Part shown: positions 32,856 through 41,384 of the stretch, piece after piece
Layout of the letters: each line of letters opens with the position of its first letter
How positions within the stretch are numbered: position 1 is the stretch's first letter
Origin: Azonexus sp.
Lineage (GTDB): Bacteria > Pseudomonadota > Gammaproteobacteria > Burkholderiales > Rhodocyclaceae
Assembly: GCA_031274715.1 (NCBI GenBank)
Contig: JAISPT010000045.1
Coordinates: forward strand, 1-42,083
Direction of reading: 5' to 3'
Length of the DNA stretch: 42,083 nt
The notes under the pieces: generated by a model
What the model saw: only the letters and a program-made list of their open reading frames with translations
What the model was told of the DNA's origin: nothing
The model's database searches: none
Translations under genes and position numbers: made by a program

Positions 32856-34358
32856 ATGGAAGAGAAATTCGCTACCGCCGCTGCGGAGCCGGAAACGCCG
32901 GAAACCCCCGTCGAGAAAACAAGCGTAGTCAGCGCCGCGCTACGCGATCTGACAAGCAACCTGCTCGCCGGCCTCGGGTTCCTATTTTTCCGCAAAAATG
33001 CGGCCGACCGGCTGCGTGCTTCGGTGCCGCAGATCGTCTGGCTGTGGCTGCTGGGCGTCTTGCTCGGATTGGCGTATGACTTTCAAAAAGTAGGATTGAG
33101 CGGCGAGTTCAACGTCTGGGCATTGCCTTATCTGCTCTGGGGGATGCCGCTGGTGCTGCTGTGCATGTGGTGCTACACGCAAATGCAGAAGGAGGATGCG
33201 CGCGCCGGAATACTTGAAGGAATGGTGGCAATCCTGGCGCTAGACCTATGTATCGGCTTTACACAAATAGCGTTCTCCTCCCTTTCCGATCTGACTGCAC
33301 CCTGGTTCGGCGAACAGGCAAATATCAACGCCTGGCTGTTCTGGGGAATCTGGTGGGCGCTGTTCCTCTGGTACCTGTCAGCTGTGTTCATTGCTCTGTG
33401 GCGCATCTACCGGCTGACCAAGCTGAAATATCTCCTCGCATCAATCATCCTCGGCATTGTCATGACAGGCGAGATGTGGTTTGCCATGACGGAGACGAAC
33501 AGGCTGTGGCAGCCCAGTTACAGCGGCAGCGGATCTTCCTACAGCGACCGCTGGAAACTGACCCGTGGCGAAGCCATCCTCTACCGCCAGCCGGAACTGC
33601 TGGAAAAAACGCTCGCGGAGGTACAGCCCAACCGCCCAGACGTGCCGGAGTTGTATCTGATCGCTTTCGGCGGCGATGCGGGCCAAGACGTTTTCCTGAA
33701 TGAAGTCCTGGGCGTGGAAACCCTGTTCAAAGAACGCTTCGGCACCGCCGGACGCAGTATCGTGCTGGTCAACAATCCGGCCACCGTGCTGGAGCGCCCC
33801 GTCGCCAGCGTCACGGCGCTGGAGCGCGCGCTCAAGGCGGTCGGAAGCCGGATGGACCAGAACAAGGACGTGCTGTTCCTCTTCATGACTTCGCACGGCT
33901 CCTCGGAATTCCATTTCACACTGAGCTTATGGCCGTTCAGATTCGACGAACTGACGCCGCAGCGCCTGCGCGAACTGCTTGACGCCTCCGGAATCAAAAA
34001 CCGCGTCATCGTCGTCTCGGCCTGCTATTCGGGCGGCTTCATCGAGCCCCTGTCCGACCCGCATACCCTGGTCATCAGCGCCGCCCGCGCCGATCGCAAT
34101 TCGCATGGATGCAGCCATGAGGCGGACTGGACTTTCTTCGGCCGTGCCTATTTCGACGAGGCGCTGCGCCATACCCATTCCTTCACCGCCGCTTTCGAAC
34201 AGGCGCGCCGCACGGTGGAAACGCGCGAGCGGGAAGAAGACTACACCCTGTCGGAACCACAAATGTCCGAGGGTGAGGCAATCCGCCTGCATCTTGAAGC
34301 TATCGAGCGGCGACTGGTGGCAGGCAACGGGCCGCCGTCGCAAGACATCGCGCCCTGA
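32856..34358 (+). CDS. Membrane-anchored C13-family (legumain-like) cysteine peptidase
   Basis: A 500-residue protein with a polar N-terminus, about five membrane helices (roughly residues 60-210) and a C-terminal peptidase C13 domain (about 255-480). The catalytic dyad is visible: His347 in LFMTSHGSSEFHF and Cys390 in VVSACYSGGFIEPL, followed by SAARADRNSHGC. C13 includes legumains and the GPI transamidase subunit GPI8; bacterial membrane forms are essentially uncharacterised. The topology puts the peptidase on one side of the inner membrane, probably the periplasm. The ATG at 32856 has a poor ribosome site but shares a base with the stop of a four-codon reading frame (TGATG). A fragment of a paralogue lies downstream. 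Confidence 0.88.
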   Translation: MEEKFATAAAEPETPETPVEKTSVVSAALRDLTSNLLAGLGFLFFRKNAADRLRASVPQIVWLWLLGVLLGLAYDFQKVGLSGEFNVWALPYLLWGMPLVLLCMWCYTQMQKEDARAGILEGMVAILALDLCIGFTQIAFSSLSDLTAPWFGEQANINAWLFWGIWWALFLWYLSAVFIALWRIYRLTKLKYLLASIILGIVMTGEMWFAMTETNRLWQPSYSGSGSSYSDRWKLTRGEAILYRQPELLEKTLAEVQPNRPDVPELYLIAFGGDAGQDVFLNEVLGVETLFKERFGTAGRSIVLVNNPATVLERPVASVTALERALKAVGSRMDQNKDVLFLFMTSHGSSEFHFTLSLWPFRFDELTPQRLRELLDASGIKNRVIVVSACYSGGFIEPLSDPHTLVISAARADRNSHGCSHEADWTFFGRAYFDEALRHTHSFTAAFEQARRTVETREREEDYTLSEPQMSEGEAIRLHLEAIERRLVAGNGPPSQDIAP

Positions 34359-34474
34359 TCCGCAACGCCCCGGCTTGATCTCGCCTTCCGGCAAAATTCA
34401 AAACCGCCAGGTCACTCCGGATACCACTTAGTGAGTCGTCGATTCCGGGTGCTCGCTGCCAAGCGTCCGGATAT

Positions 34475-34626
34475 TGCTGCTGGACATGTGGTGCTATGCG
34501 CGAATGCAGAAGGAGGATGCGTGCGTCGGAGTGCTCGAAGAAAGCATCTTCTGGGTTATCTTCGAACAGAAGCCGGTCCGTTCGTTCCGGCGTTTACAAC
34601 AAGATGTCGATTGCGCTAAGGGATGA
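34475..34626 (+). pseudogene. Fragment of a second C13 peptidase gene
   Basis: The stretch at 34475-34540 matches 33154-33219 of the intact C13 gene at 56 of 66 positions. Translated in the matching frame it reads DMWCYARMQKEDACVGVLEE, against CMWCYTQMQKEDARAGILEG in the gene. Similarity then fades, and the frame runs to a TGA at 34624. Only one membrane-helix region is left; no catalytic domain remains. It lies in the 274-bp gap between the C13 gene and the decarboxylase gene. The rest of that gap shows nothing recognisable. Confidence 0.8.
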
Positions 34627-34632
34627 AGACAA

Positions 34633-36036
34633 ATGCCGAAAGATCTGATGAAGCGTGGCCTCTCCCAGGTCAGGAAACTGTGGACGCATGCCGCGCCGGA
34701 AAAGGCGGAGTTGAGCGACAAGGAAACCCAGAAAATTCTCGCCTTGCTGCACGATTGCGCCGCCAATCTTGGCGGCGAGGTGTCGACGCGGCAACGCGCC
34801 GCGCGGCTGGGCGAGATTTATATGAAGCTTGGCGATGCGGGGCGCAAAAATTTTCTCAGCCTGATCGTGCATGAATTCGGCCCCGACCCGAAAAAAGTCG
34901 AGGCGGCGCACAATGCGTGGCAGCAGGCGTCTGGCACCCCGGCGCAGTGGAACGCCGAGGCGGCATTGCGGGCGGCGCTGCGTTCCCCCCGGCTGCGCAT
35001 TCTGACGCAGTTCAACGCGCTGCCGCAGGGGGTCAAATTCCTCGTCGATCTGCGTAGCGATCTGTTGCGTTACATGAAAAACGATCCAGCGCTGGCGGCG
35101 CTCGACCGCGAGCTGGAAAACCGTTTTGGCGCCTGGTTCGATGTCGGTTTTCTCGAATTGAAGCGCCTGACCTGGCACACGCCGGCGGCAGTTCTGGAAA
35201 CGCTGATCCGCTATGAAGCCGTGCATGAAATCCGCTCCTGGGCCGATCTCAAGAACCGTCTCGATTCCGACCGCCGCTGCTACGGCTTTTTTCATCCGCG
35301 CATGCCGGATGATCCCTTGATCTTCGTGGAAGTCGCGCTGGTCAACGATCTCGCCGACAACGTGCAGAGCCTGCTCGACGAACAGGCGCCAATTTTCGAT
35401 GTCCGACGCGCCAACACCGCGATTTTCTATTCCATTTCGAATACGCAAACGGGTTTGCGCGGCGTCAGTTTCGGCCATTTCTTGCTGAAACGGGTGATCG
35501 ACGATCTGCAACAAGACCTGCCACGCCTGTCGACCTTTGCCACCTTGTCGCCGTTGCCGGGCTTGCGCCGCTGGGCGCAAAACAACGAGGCGGCATGGCG
35601 GCACGCGATCGATGACAGCGAACTGGCGCGCATCGCCAAGGCCGTGGAGATCGAGGCGCAGCGCGAGGCGCTGGCCGCGCTGTTGGAGAGGCCGCGCTGG
35701 TTCGAGGACGAGCGCCTCAAACGTCTGCTGCAAACGCCGCTGACCAGGCTGGCGGCAAATTACCTGGTCAATGCAAAAAGGATCGCGCCGGAAAAAGGCG
35801 AACGTCCGCTTGACCCGGTGGCGAGCTTCCATCTCGGCAACGGCGCCCGCGTCGAGCGGCTCAATTATCTCGGCGATACGTCCGAGAAAGGGCTGGCGCA
35901 GTCCTACGGGATGATGGTGAATTATCTCTACGATCCGGACAACATCGAACGCAATATCGAGGCTTTGTTGCAGGAAGGGAAAATCGATCAGAGCGCCAAC
36001 GTACGCCGCGCCGCCAAGGGCGCGGCAACATCCTGA
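34633..36036 (+). CDS. Malonyl-CoA decarboxylase
   Basis: Converts malonyl-CoA to acetyl-CoA and CO2 (MCD/MatA family). It has 467 residues. An N-terminal helical domain (to about residue 150) precedes the GNAT-like catalytic domain. Visible motifs are FFHPRMPDDPLIFVEVALV, YSISNTQTGLRGVSFG (Ser267 or Ser269 is the likely catalytic Ser) and PVASFHLGNGARVERLNYLG (His400 likely catalytic). The ATG at 34633 has AAGGGA upstream. No malonyl-CoA synthetase (matB) or malonate carrier is nearby, so it may recycle malonyl-CoA or be an isolated import. Its last two codons and stop fall in the second copy of the glnD 3' end, so its C-terminus may be non-native. Confidence 0.93.
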   Translation: MPKDLMKRGLSQVRKLWTHAAPEKAELSDKETQKILALLHDCAANLGGEVSTRQRAARLGEIYMKLGDAGRKNFLSLIVHEFGPDPKKVEAAHNAWQQASGTPAQWNAEAALRAALRSPRLRILTQFNALPQGVKFLVDLRSDLLRYMKNDPALAALDRELENRFGAWFDVGFLELKRLTWHTPAAVLETLIRYEAVHEIRSWADLKNRLDSDRRCYGFFHPRMPDDPLIFVEVALVNDLADNVQSLLDEQAPIFDVRRANTAIFYSISNTQTGLRGVSFGHFLLKRVIDDLQQDLPRLSTFATLSPLPGLRRWAQNNEAAWRHAIDDSELARIAKAVEIEAQREALAALLERPRWFEDERLKRLLQTPLTRLAANYLVNAKRIAPEKGERPLDPVASFHLGNGARVERLNYLGDTSEKGLAQSYGMMVNYLYDPDNIERNIEALLQEGKIDQSANVRRAAKGAATS

Positions 36037-36106
36037 TCAGCGGCGGCGACCTGCACGAGAGCGCCAGCCGCATCCGCCTGGAAACCGAACGGATGGAGCG
36101 GCTCAA
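36031..36106 (+). repeat. glnD 3' end, right (degenerate) copy of a 76-nt direct repeat
   Basis: It matches 32680-32755 at 67 of 76 positions and still translates to LISGGDLHESASRIRLETER in the glnD frame. No glnD sequence is recognisable upstream of it. It begins within the last codons of the malonyl-CoA decarboxylase gene, whose stop codon it provides. It marks the right edge of the C13-decarboxylase block. The remaining 49 bp to the next gene end hold nothing recognised. Confidence 0.88.
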
Positions 36107-36155
36107 GGTTCGAGCCTGGAATTTACCGAATGAGCTACCCGGCCAGTTGCCCGGC

Positions 36156-37820
36156 TCAACGCCAGGACAACTCTCCCTCTCCGTCCAACGCGAATACCAT
36201 GCCATGATTTCGTGGATCATTGACCCGGTAGATCTGTCCTGCGCACCGGATCACCACCCCTTCAAAAACGCCTGATTCGATCTCTACCTTGGCCGTTGCG
36301 GCCAAATCCATCTGTTGTTGCAGCAAGTCGGCGCGTTGCCCCAGTTCTTCCAGTTCCTCAAGCAGATGCAGGCGGCTGGATTCGGCTTTTTCGACAAATC
36401 CCGGCGGCAGATGCCCTGGCTGTTTTTTGCTGATGGCTATCAACTGCACCAGCTTGCCGAGTTGTGCGGATTTTTCTGACTGGACGTGGGCAATCGCATC
36501 CCGCTCCTTGTGAAGTTCCTGGGTGTCACCGACTTCGATGCGGGTTTCGGTCTGGGCGGCCGAGCCAATCACTTTGGCCTTGACCAATATCCCCGCCCGC
36601 ACTACGCCGCCAACCAGCAGTCCCCGCTTTTTATCGCCGATCACGATTCGCTGCCCGGCAGTGAGATGGCACAACATAGCAAAGTCGTCGATGAGGATGG
36701 CCTCCCCCGCGTCAATGGCCGCCTGTTGTACGAACGCAGCCGAAAAACTGCCTTTGCAACGGATATGCCGGGGTTCGGCTTCCGGGTGGCCCAGTGAACC
36801 GACCACGCCCCCCTTGATTCTGATATTACCGCCCGCCTCCAGCGCGGCATCTTCGACCGTGCCGCCGATTTCGATGTCGCCTCCGGCCTTGACGGTCATG
36901 CCCGCCTGCACATCGCCATCAATGGTCACCGAGCCTTCAAAAACGACATTTCCCGTGGCGATGTTGACGTTTTTCGACTGAAACATTGGCTCGACCATCA
37001 CCCCACCAGGCACTTCGACCGGCTGGCCGCCTTGCGTGGCGATCAGCTCATCCAGGTTTTTCGGGTTGATGGATACGCCTTCCAGTTTGGATGAAAAGGC
37101 AACATCCTTGCCCTTTTTGGCGGGAATATCGCGGCCGGTAATGGTTTTTCCCGCTTCGCCATGAGTGGCGTGAATTCGCCGCAGCAGCGGGGTACCCGGC
37201 TGGACGGTCAGGATGTCGCCCAGATTGCGGTAATCCACCCGGCCACTGCTATCGATCTGCGGCACGCGCGAGCGCATTTCCAACAGCAATTGCAAACGGC
37301 CATCCTGGCCGTGGACCGGCCTTTTACCACGAGCAATCACGATTCCGCCTTCTGTTCCCGTTGTGGTCGAGGCAATGGCTTGGCGAATCGCTTCGTCATC
37401 GACGCCATAAACCACATTGTGCGCAGCCAGGGCGCGATGAATGGCATTTTCATCGACCGGATCACCTCCCCGAGGCGGAAAGATGGTCAACGTGGCAGTC
37501 ATGAGGTCCACGTCAAGGGTCAGTGATATCTCGCCATCGAGGACATCGGCTACCGGAAAGGCCGCCACCGGATGCCCCACGCTGATCGTTCGAGATAGCT
37601 CGACAAGCGCCTCATCCCTGATCCGGCAAGCGCCAAAACCGGCACGATCCAAGGCTGAGGCAATGGCCGTCGTCAGCGCAGCCTGGGGAGTTTCGGGAGG
37701 AAGTGTGGCAGGTTCAAAACTGGCCAGAACGGTTTTTCCATCCTGCGCAAAAACCAGTCCTGACAGCAGATCAACTGGGAGCGCAGAGGTGGGTTCGGTG
37801 TCCGCAGCGAGGGGGGGCAT
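36156..37820 (-). CDS. FapA/DUF342 family protein
   Basis: A 554-residue member of the DUF342 (flagellar assembly protein A) family. The N-terminal half (about 95-250) is the conserved DUF342 region with LLRRIHATHGEAGKTITGRD, followed by a right-handed beta-helix-like stretch of Gly-rich repeats (about 275-400: VTIDGDVQAGMTVKAGGDIE, RIKGGVVGS). A charged coiled-coil (about 420-500) and a small C-terminal domain complete it. Family members are cytoplasmic and, in Vibrio, aid polar flagellum assembly; the role here is unknown and no flagellar genes are nearby. The ATG at 37820 is preceded by AGGAGG. It is divergent from mfd. Confidence 0.85.
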   Translation of the reverse strand: MPPLAADTEPTSALPVDLLSGLVFAQDGKTVLASFEPATLPPETPQAALTTAIASALDRAGFGACRIRDEALVELSRTISVGHPVAAFPVADVLDGEISLTLDVDLMTATLTIFPPRGGDPVDENAIHRALAAHNVVYGVDDEAIRQAIASTTTGTEGGIVIARGKRPVHGQDGRLQLLLEMRSRVPQIDSSGRVDYRNLGDILTVQPGTPLLRRIHATHGEAGKTITGRDIPAKKGKDVAFSSKLEGVSINPKNLDELIATQGGQPVEVPGGVMVEPMFQSKNVNIATGNVVFEGSVTIDGDVQAGMTVKAGGDIEIGGTVEDAALEAGGNIRIKGGVVGSLGHPEAEPRHIRCKGSFSAAFVQQAAIDAGEAILIDDFAMLCHLTAGQRIVIGDKKRGLLVGGVVRAGILVKAKVIGSAAQTETRIEVGDTQELHKERDAIAHVQSEKSAQLGKLVQLIAISKKQPGHLPPGFVEKAESSRLHLLEELEELGQRADLLQQQMDLAATAKVEIESGVFEGVVIRCAGQIYRVNDPRNHGMVFALDGEGELSWR

Positions 37821-37892
37821 GGTGATGGTTTCCTCCTGAGCCTATTGTCAACCATGTTCCTGCGGGTGTGTAGAAGTAAATTGGGCAGCGGC

Positions 37893-37898
37893 TATAAT
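37893..37898 (+). promoter_or_regulatory. -10 element of the mfd promoter
   Basis: A perfect TATAAT lies 34 bp before the chosen mfd GTG, with a poor -35 region (TGTAGA at 18 bp). The predicted start near 37905 excludes the in-frame start codon at 37845 and supports the GTG at 37932. Confidence 0.5.
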
Positions 37899-37931
37899 CC
37901 CTCCCCCGCCAGCCGCAGCACCCGCTCCGCC

Positions 37932-40900
37932 GTGTCCGTTTCTCCCCTGCTCCCCCACTCTTTCCTGCCGGCCTTGCCGAAGCCCGGCCACCGGCTCGAT
38001 CTGCCGCCACTAGCTGGTTCCGGCGATGCCCTGATCCTGGCCGCGACGGCGGCCGGCGCCGGCCGCTTGCTGGCCGTCGTCACCGCCAGCGCCGCCGATG
38101 CCCAGCGCCTACTCGACGAAATACCGTGGTTTGCGCCGCAACTGCGCGTGCGCCTGTTGCCGGACTGGGAAACCCTGCCCTACGACCATTTTTCACCGCA
38201 CCAGGATCTCGTCTCCGAGCGCCTGGCAACGCTGTGGGCCGCCATGCAGGGCGAGTTGGACATCCTGCTGGTGCCGGCGGCAACCGCCGTCAACCGCTTG
38301 GCACCGCCGGAATTCATGGCCGCTTACACCTTCGAATTCAGGAAGGGGCAAAAACTCGACGCCGAGAAATTCCGCACCCAGGTCGGACTGGCCGGCTACG
38401 CTCATGTCACGCAGGTGGTGTCACCCGGCGAATACGCGATCCGCGGCGGCCTGATCGACTTGTTCCCGATGGGCGCACAACTGCCCTACCGGCTCGATCT
38501 GTTCGACGACGAGATCGAAGGCATCAAGACTTTCGATGTCGACACCCAGCGCACCGTCTATCCGGTGCCGGAAATACGCCTGCTGCCAGCCCGTGAATTC
38601 CCGCTGGATGAGAAGGGGCGCACGCATTTCCGCCAGGCTTTCCGCGAGCGCTTCGAGGGCGACCCGGCCAAGTCCGGCATTTACAAGGATGTTTCGACCG
38701 GCATTGCCAGTGCCGGCATCGAGTATTACCTGCCGCTGTTTTTCGATGCGACGGCGACCCTGTTCGATTATCTGCCGCAGGACGCCCTCTTCGTCACCCA
38801 CGGCGATGTGCCGGCCGCCATCGCCGCCTTCTGGAGCGATACCCGTTCGCGCTACACCCTGCTGCAAGGTGACAAGGGGCGGCCGCTGCTGGCGCCGGAA
38901 GAACTGTTCCTGACCGACGAAGCTTTTTTCAGTGCTGCCAAGGGCTACCCCCGTCTGGCTTTGCCCGGGCGGGCGGATGCCACGACCGCTATGGCTGGGC
39001 TGCTGCCCAATGTCGCCATCGACCGCCGCGCCGAAGACCCGCTGGGCGCCTTGAAGCAGTATTTGGCCAATTCGCCGGGGCGCGTGCTGCTGATTGCCGA
39101 AACCGCCGGCCGGCGCGAAACGCTGGCCGCGATGTTCGCCGAGCACGGCCTCGCGCCTGCCGCCTGCGCCGACCTGGCCGCTTTTCTCGCCGGCGACGCC
39201 AAGCTGGCGCTCGGCATCGGCCCGCTACAGGCGGGTTTCTCCCTGGAAGCCATCGCCTTCGTCAGCGAAACCGAGCTGTTCGCCGGCAGCCCGCGCCGCA
39301 ACCGCCGCCAGGCGGCCAGGAAGGCCAGCTTCGATAACTGGCTGAAAGACCTGACCGAACTCAAGGTCGGCGATCCGGTGGTGCACGAAAGCCACGGCAT
39401 CGGCCGCTACCGAGGTCTGGTGCGCATGGACCTCGGGCTGGGCGAGCAGGAATTCCTCGAACTGCATTACGCCAACGATGCCAAGCTATTTGTGCCGGTG
39501 GCGCAGTTGCAGGTGATCTCGCGCTACTCCGGCGCCGATCCCGATGCCGCGCCGCTGCACACGCTCGGTTCCGAGCAATGGGAAAAGGCCAAGAGGAAGG
39601 CCGCCGAACAGGCGCGCGACACCGCCGCCGAATTACTGGCGCTTTACGCCGCCCGCGCCGCCCGCCAGGGCCATGCTTTCGCCTTCAAGGACAGCGACTA
39701 CGAGGCTTTCGCCGATGGTTTCAGCTTCGAGGAAACCGCCGACCAGGCTGCCGCCATCGCCGCAGTGATCGAGGACATGAAATCGGGCAAGCCGATGGAC
39801 CGGCTGGTCTGCGGCGACGTCGGCTTTGGCAAGACCGAGGTTGCGTTACGCGCCGCCTTCTGCGCCGTGGCCGGCGGCAAGCAGGTAGCCGTGCTGTGCC
39901 CGACGACGCTGCTCTGCGAACAGCATTATCAGACCTTCGCGGACCGCTTCGCCGACTGGCCGGTGAGGATCGCCGAAATCTCCCGCTTCAAAACCGCCAA
40001 GGAATCGGCGCAGGCGCTCAAGGAACTGGCCGACGGCCAGATCGACATCATCATCGGCACCCACAAACTGATCGGCAAGGAAGTCCGCTTTGGCCGCCTG
40101 GGCCTGGTCGTCATCGACGAGGAACACCGCTTCGGCGTCCGCCAAAAAGAAACACTGAAGGCCATGCGTGCCGAGGTCGACGTGCTGACGCTGACGGCGA
40201 CACCGATCCCGCGCACGCTGGCGATGAGCATGGAAGGTCTGCGCGACTTTTCGGTGATCGCCACGGCACCGCAGAAACGGCTGGCCATCAAGACCTTCGT
40301 CTCGCGGCTGTCCGACGGCATCATCCGCGAAGCGGTGCTGCGCGAATTGAAGCGCGGCGGCCAGGTGTACTTCCTGCATAACGAGGTCGACACCATCGCC
40401 AACATGCGCGAGAGGCTGGAAAAGCTGGTGCCGGAAGCGCGCATCGTCATCGGCCACGGCCAGATGAACGAGCGCGAACTGGAGCGGGTGATGCGCGATT
40501 TCACCGGCCAGCGCGCCAACCTGCTGCTGTGCACGACCATCATCGAGACCGGTATCGACAATCCGCACGCCAATACCATCCTGATCAACCGCGCCGAGAA
40601 ATTCGGCCTCGCCCAATTGCACCAGTTGCGCGGCCGCGTCGGCCGCTCGCACCACCAGGCTTACGCCTATCTGCTGGTACAGGACGAGAAGGCGATGACC
40701 AAGCAGGCGAAGCAGCGCCTGGAAGCCATCCAGATGATGGAGGAGCTCGGCTCCGGTTTCTTCCTCGCCATGCACGATCTGGAAATTCGCGGTGCCGGCG
40801 AGGTGCTCGGCGACAACCAGTCGGGCGAGATGCAGGAAGTCGGCTTCAATATGTATGCCGAGATGCTCAACCGCGCCGTCGCTCACCTGAAACAGGGCAA

Positions 40901-41384
40901 GGTGTTGGAAACCGCCGACCTGACGCAGCCGATCGGCGTCAGCGGCGAAATCAACCTGCGCACGCCGGCCCTGCTGCCCGATGCCTACTGCCCCGACGTA
41001 CACGAGCGCCTGACGCTGTACAAGCGCCTGGCCAACTGCGAGTCCAGCGCAGACATCGACGCACTGCAAGAAGAACTGATCGACCGTTTCGGCGAGTTGC
41101 CGTTGCAAGCGCAGTCGCTGCTGGCCACGCACCGCCTGCGCCTACTGGTCAAGCCGCTGCTGATCGCCAAACTGGATGCGACCCACGATCAGGTAACCAT
41201 CCAGTTCAGCACGGAATTCACCCGCAATCCGCCAATCGAGCCAATCAAGATCATCCATTTGATCCAGAAGAACCGCAGCTATAAGCTGGCCGGACAAGAT
41301 AAAATTTCTTTTTTACGCCACTGCCCCGGCCTCAACGACAAAGTCGCGGCGGTCAAGGACATGATTCGGGAACTGACCCAATGA
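37932..41384 (+). CDS. mfd: Transcription-repair coupling factor Mfd
   Basis: A DNA translocase that removes RNA polymerase stalled at lesions and recruits UvrA. It has 1150 residues, as usual. In order: a UvrB-like damage-recognition module (about 25-320), an RNA-polymerase-interacting CarD-like domain (about 474-545; LKVGDPVVHESHGIGRYRG), an SF2/RecG-like motor with Walker A GDVGFGKTE (near 627) and DEEH (729), the LHQLRGRVGRSHHQAY motif VI, and the C-terminal TRCF domain. The GTG at 37932 is the only in-frame start after the TATAAT promoter, though no ribosome site is visible. Its stop overlaps the aroG start as ATGA. Confidence 0.96.
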   Translation: MSVSPLLPHSFLPALPKPGHRLDLPPLAGSGDALILAATAAGAGRLLAVVTASAADAQRLLDEIPWFAPQLRVRLLPDWETLPYDHFSPHQDLVSERLATLWAAMQGELDILLVPAATAVNRLAPPEFMAAYTFEFRKGQKLDAEKFRTQVGLAGYAHVTQVVSPGEYAIRGGLIDLFPMGAQLPYRLDLFDDEIEGIKTFDVDTQRTVYPVPEIRLLPAREFPLDEKGRTHFRQAFRERFEGDPAKSGIYKDVSTGIASAGIEYYLPLFFDATATLFDYLPQDALFVTHGDVPAAIAAFWSDTRSRYTLLQGDKGRPLLAPEELFLTDEAFFSAAKGYPRLALPGRADATTAMAGLLPNVAIDRRAEDPLGALKQYLANSPGRVLLIAETAGRRETLAAMFAEHGLAPAACADLAAFLAGDAKLALGIGPLQAGFSLEAIAFVSETELFAGSPRRNRRQAARKASFDNWLKDLTELKVGDPVVHESHGIGRYRGLVRMDLGLGEQEFLELHYANDAKLFVPVAQLQVISRYSGADPDAAPLHTLGSEQWEKAKRKAAEQARDTAAELLALYAARAARQGHAFAFKDSDYEAFADGFSFEETADQAAAIAAVIEDMKSGKPMDRLVCGDVGFGKTEVALRAAFCAVAGGKQVAVLCPTTLLCEQHYQTFADRFADWPVRIAEISRFKTAKESAQALKELADGQIDIIIGTHKLIGKEVRFGRLGLVVIDEEHRFGVRQKETLKAMRAEVDVLTLTATPIPRTLAMSMEGLRDFSVIATAPQKRLAIKTFVSRLSDGIIREAVLRELKRGGQVYFLHNEVDTIANMRERLEKLVPEARIVIGHGQMNERELERVMRDFTGQRANLLLCTTIIETGIDNPHANTILINRAEKFGLAQLHQLRGRVGRSHHQAYAYLLVQDEKAMTKQAKQRLEAIQMMEELGSGFFLAMHDLEIRGAGEVLGDNQSGEMQEVGFNMYAEMLNRAVAHLKQGKVLETADLTQPIGVSGEINLRTPALLPDAYCPDVHERLTLYKRLANCESSADIDALQEELIDRFGELPLQAQSLLATHRLRLLVKPLLIAKLDATHDQVTIQFSTEFTRNPPIEPIKIIHLIQKNRSYKLAGQDKISFLRHCPGLNDKVAAVKDMIRELTQ

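Noticed and set aside
34431..34619. 62-codon plus-strand frame between the C13 and decarboxylase genes
   Set aside because: The homology to the C13 gene is in a different frame, so this frame is incidental.
34594..35832. 412-codon minus-strand open frame over malonyl-CoA decarboxylase
   Set aside because: Shadow of the decarboxylase gene; no recognisable domain in the antisense translation.
36093..36275. 60-codon plus-strand frame after the decarboxylase
   Set aside because: It begins inside the glnD repeat copy and runs antisense into the DUF342 gene; read as a remnant, not a gene.
39846..41132. 428-codon minus-strand open frame over mfd
   Set aside because: Shadow of mfd, which has complete motor motifs in the plus frame.
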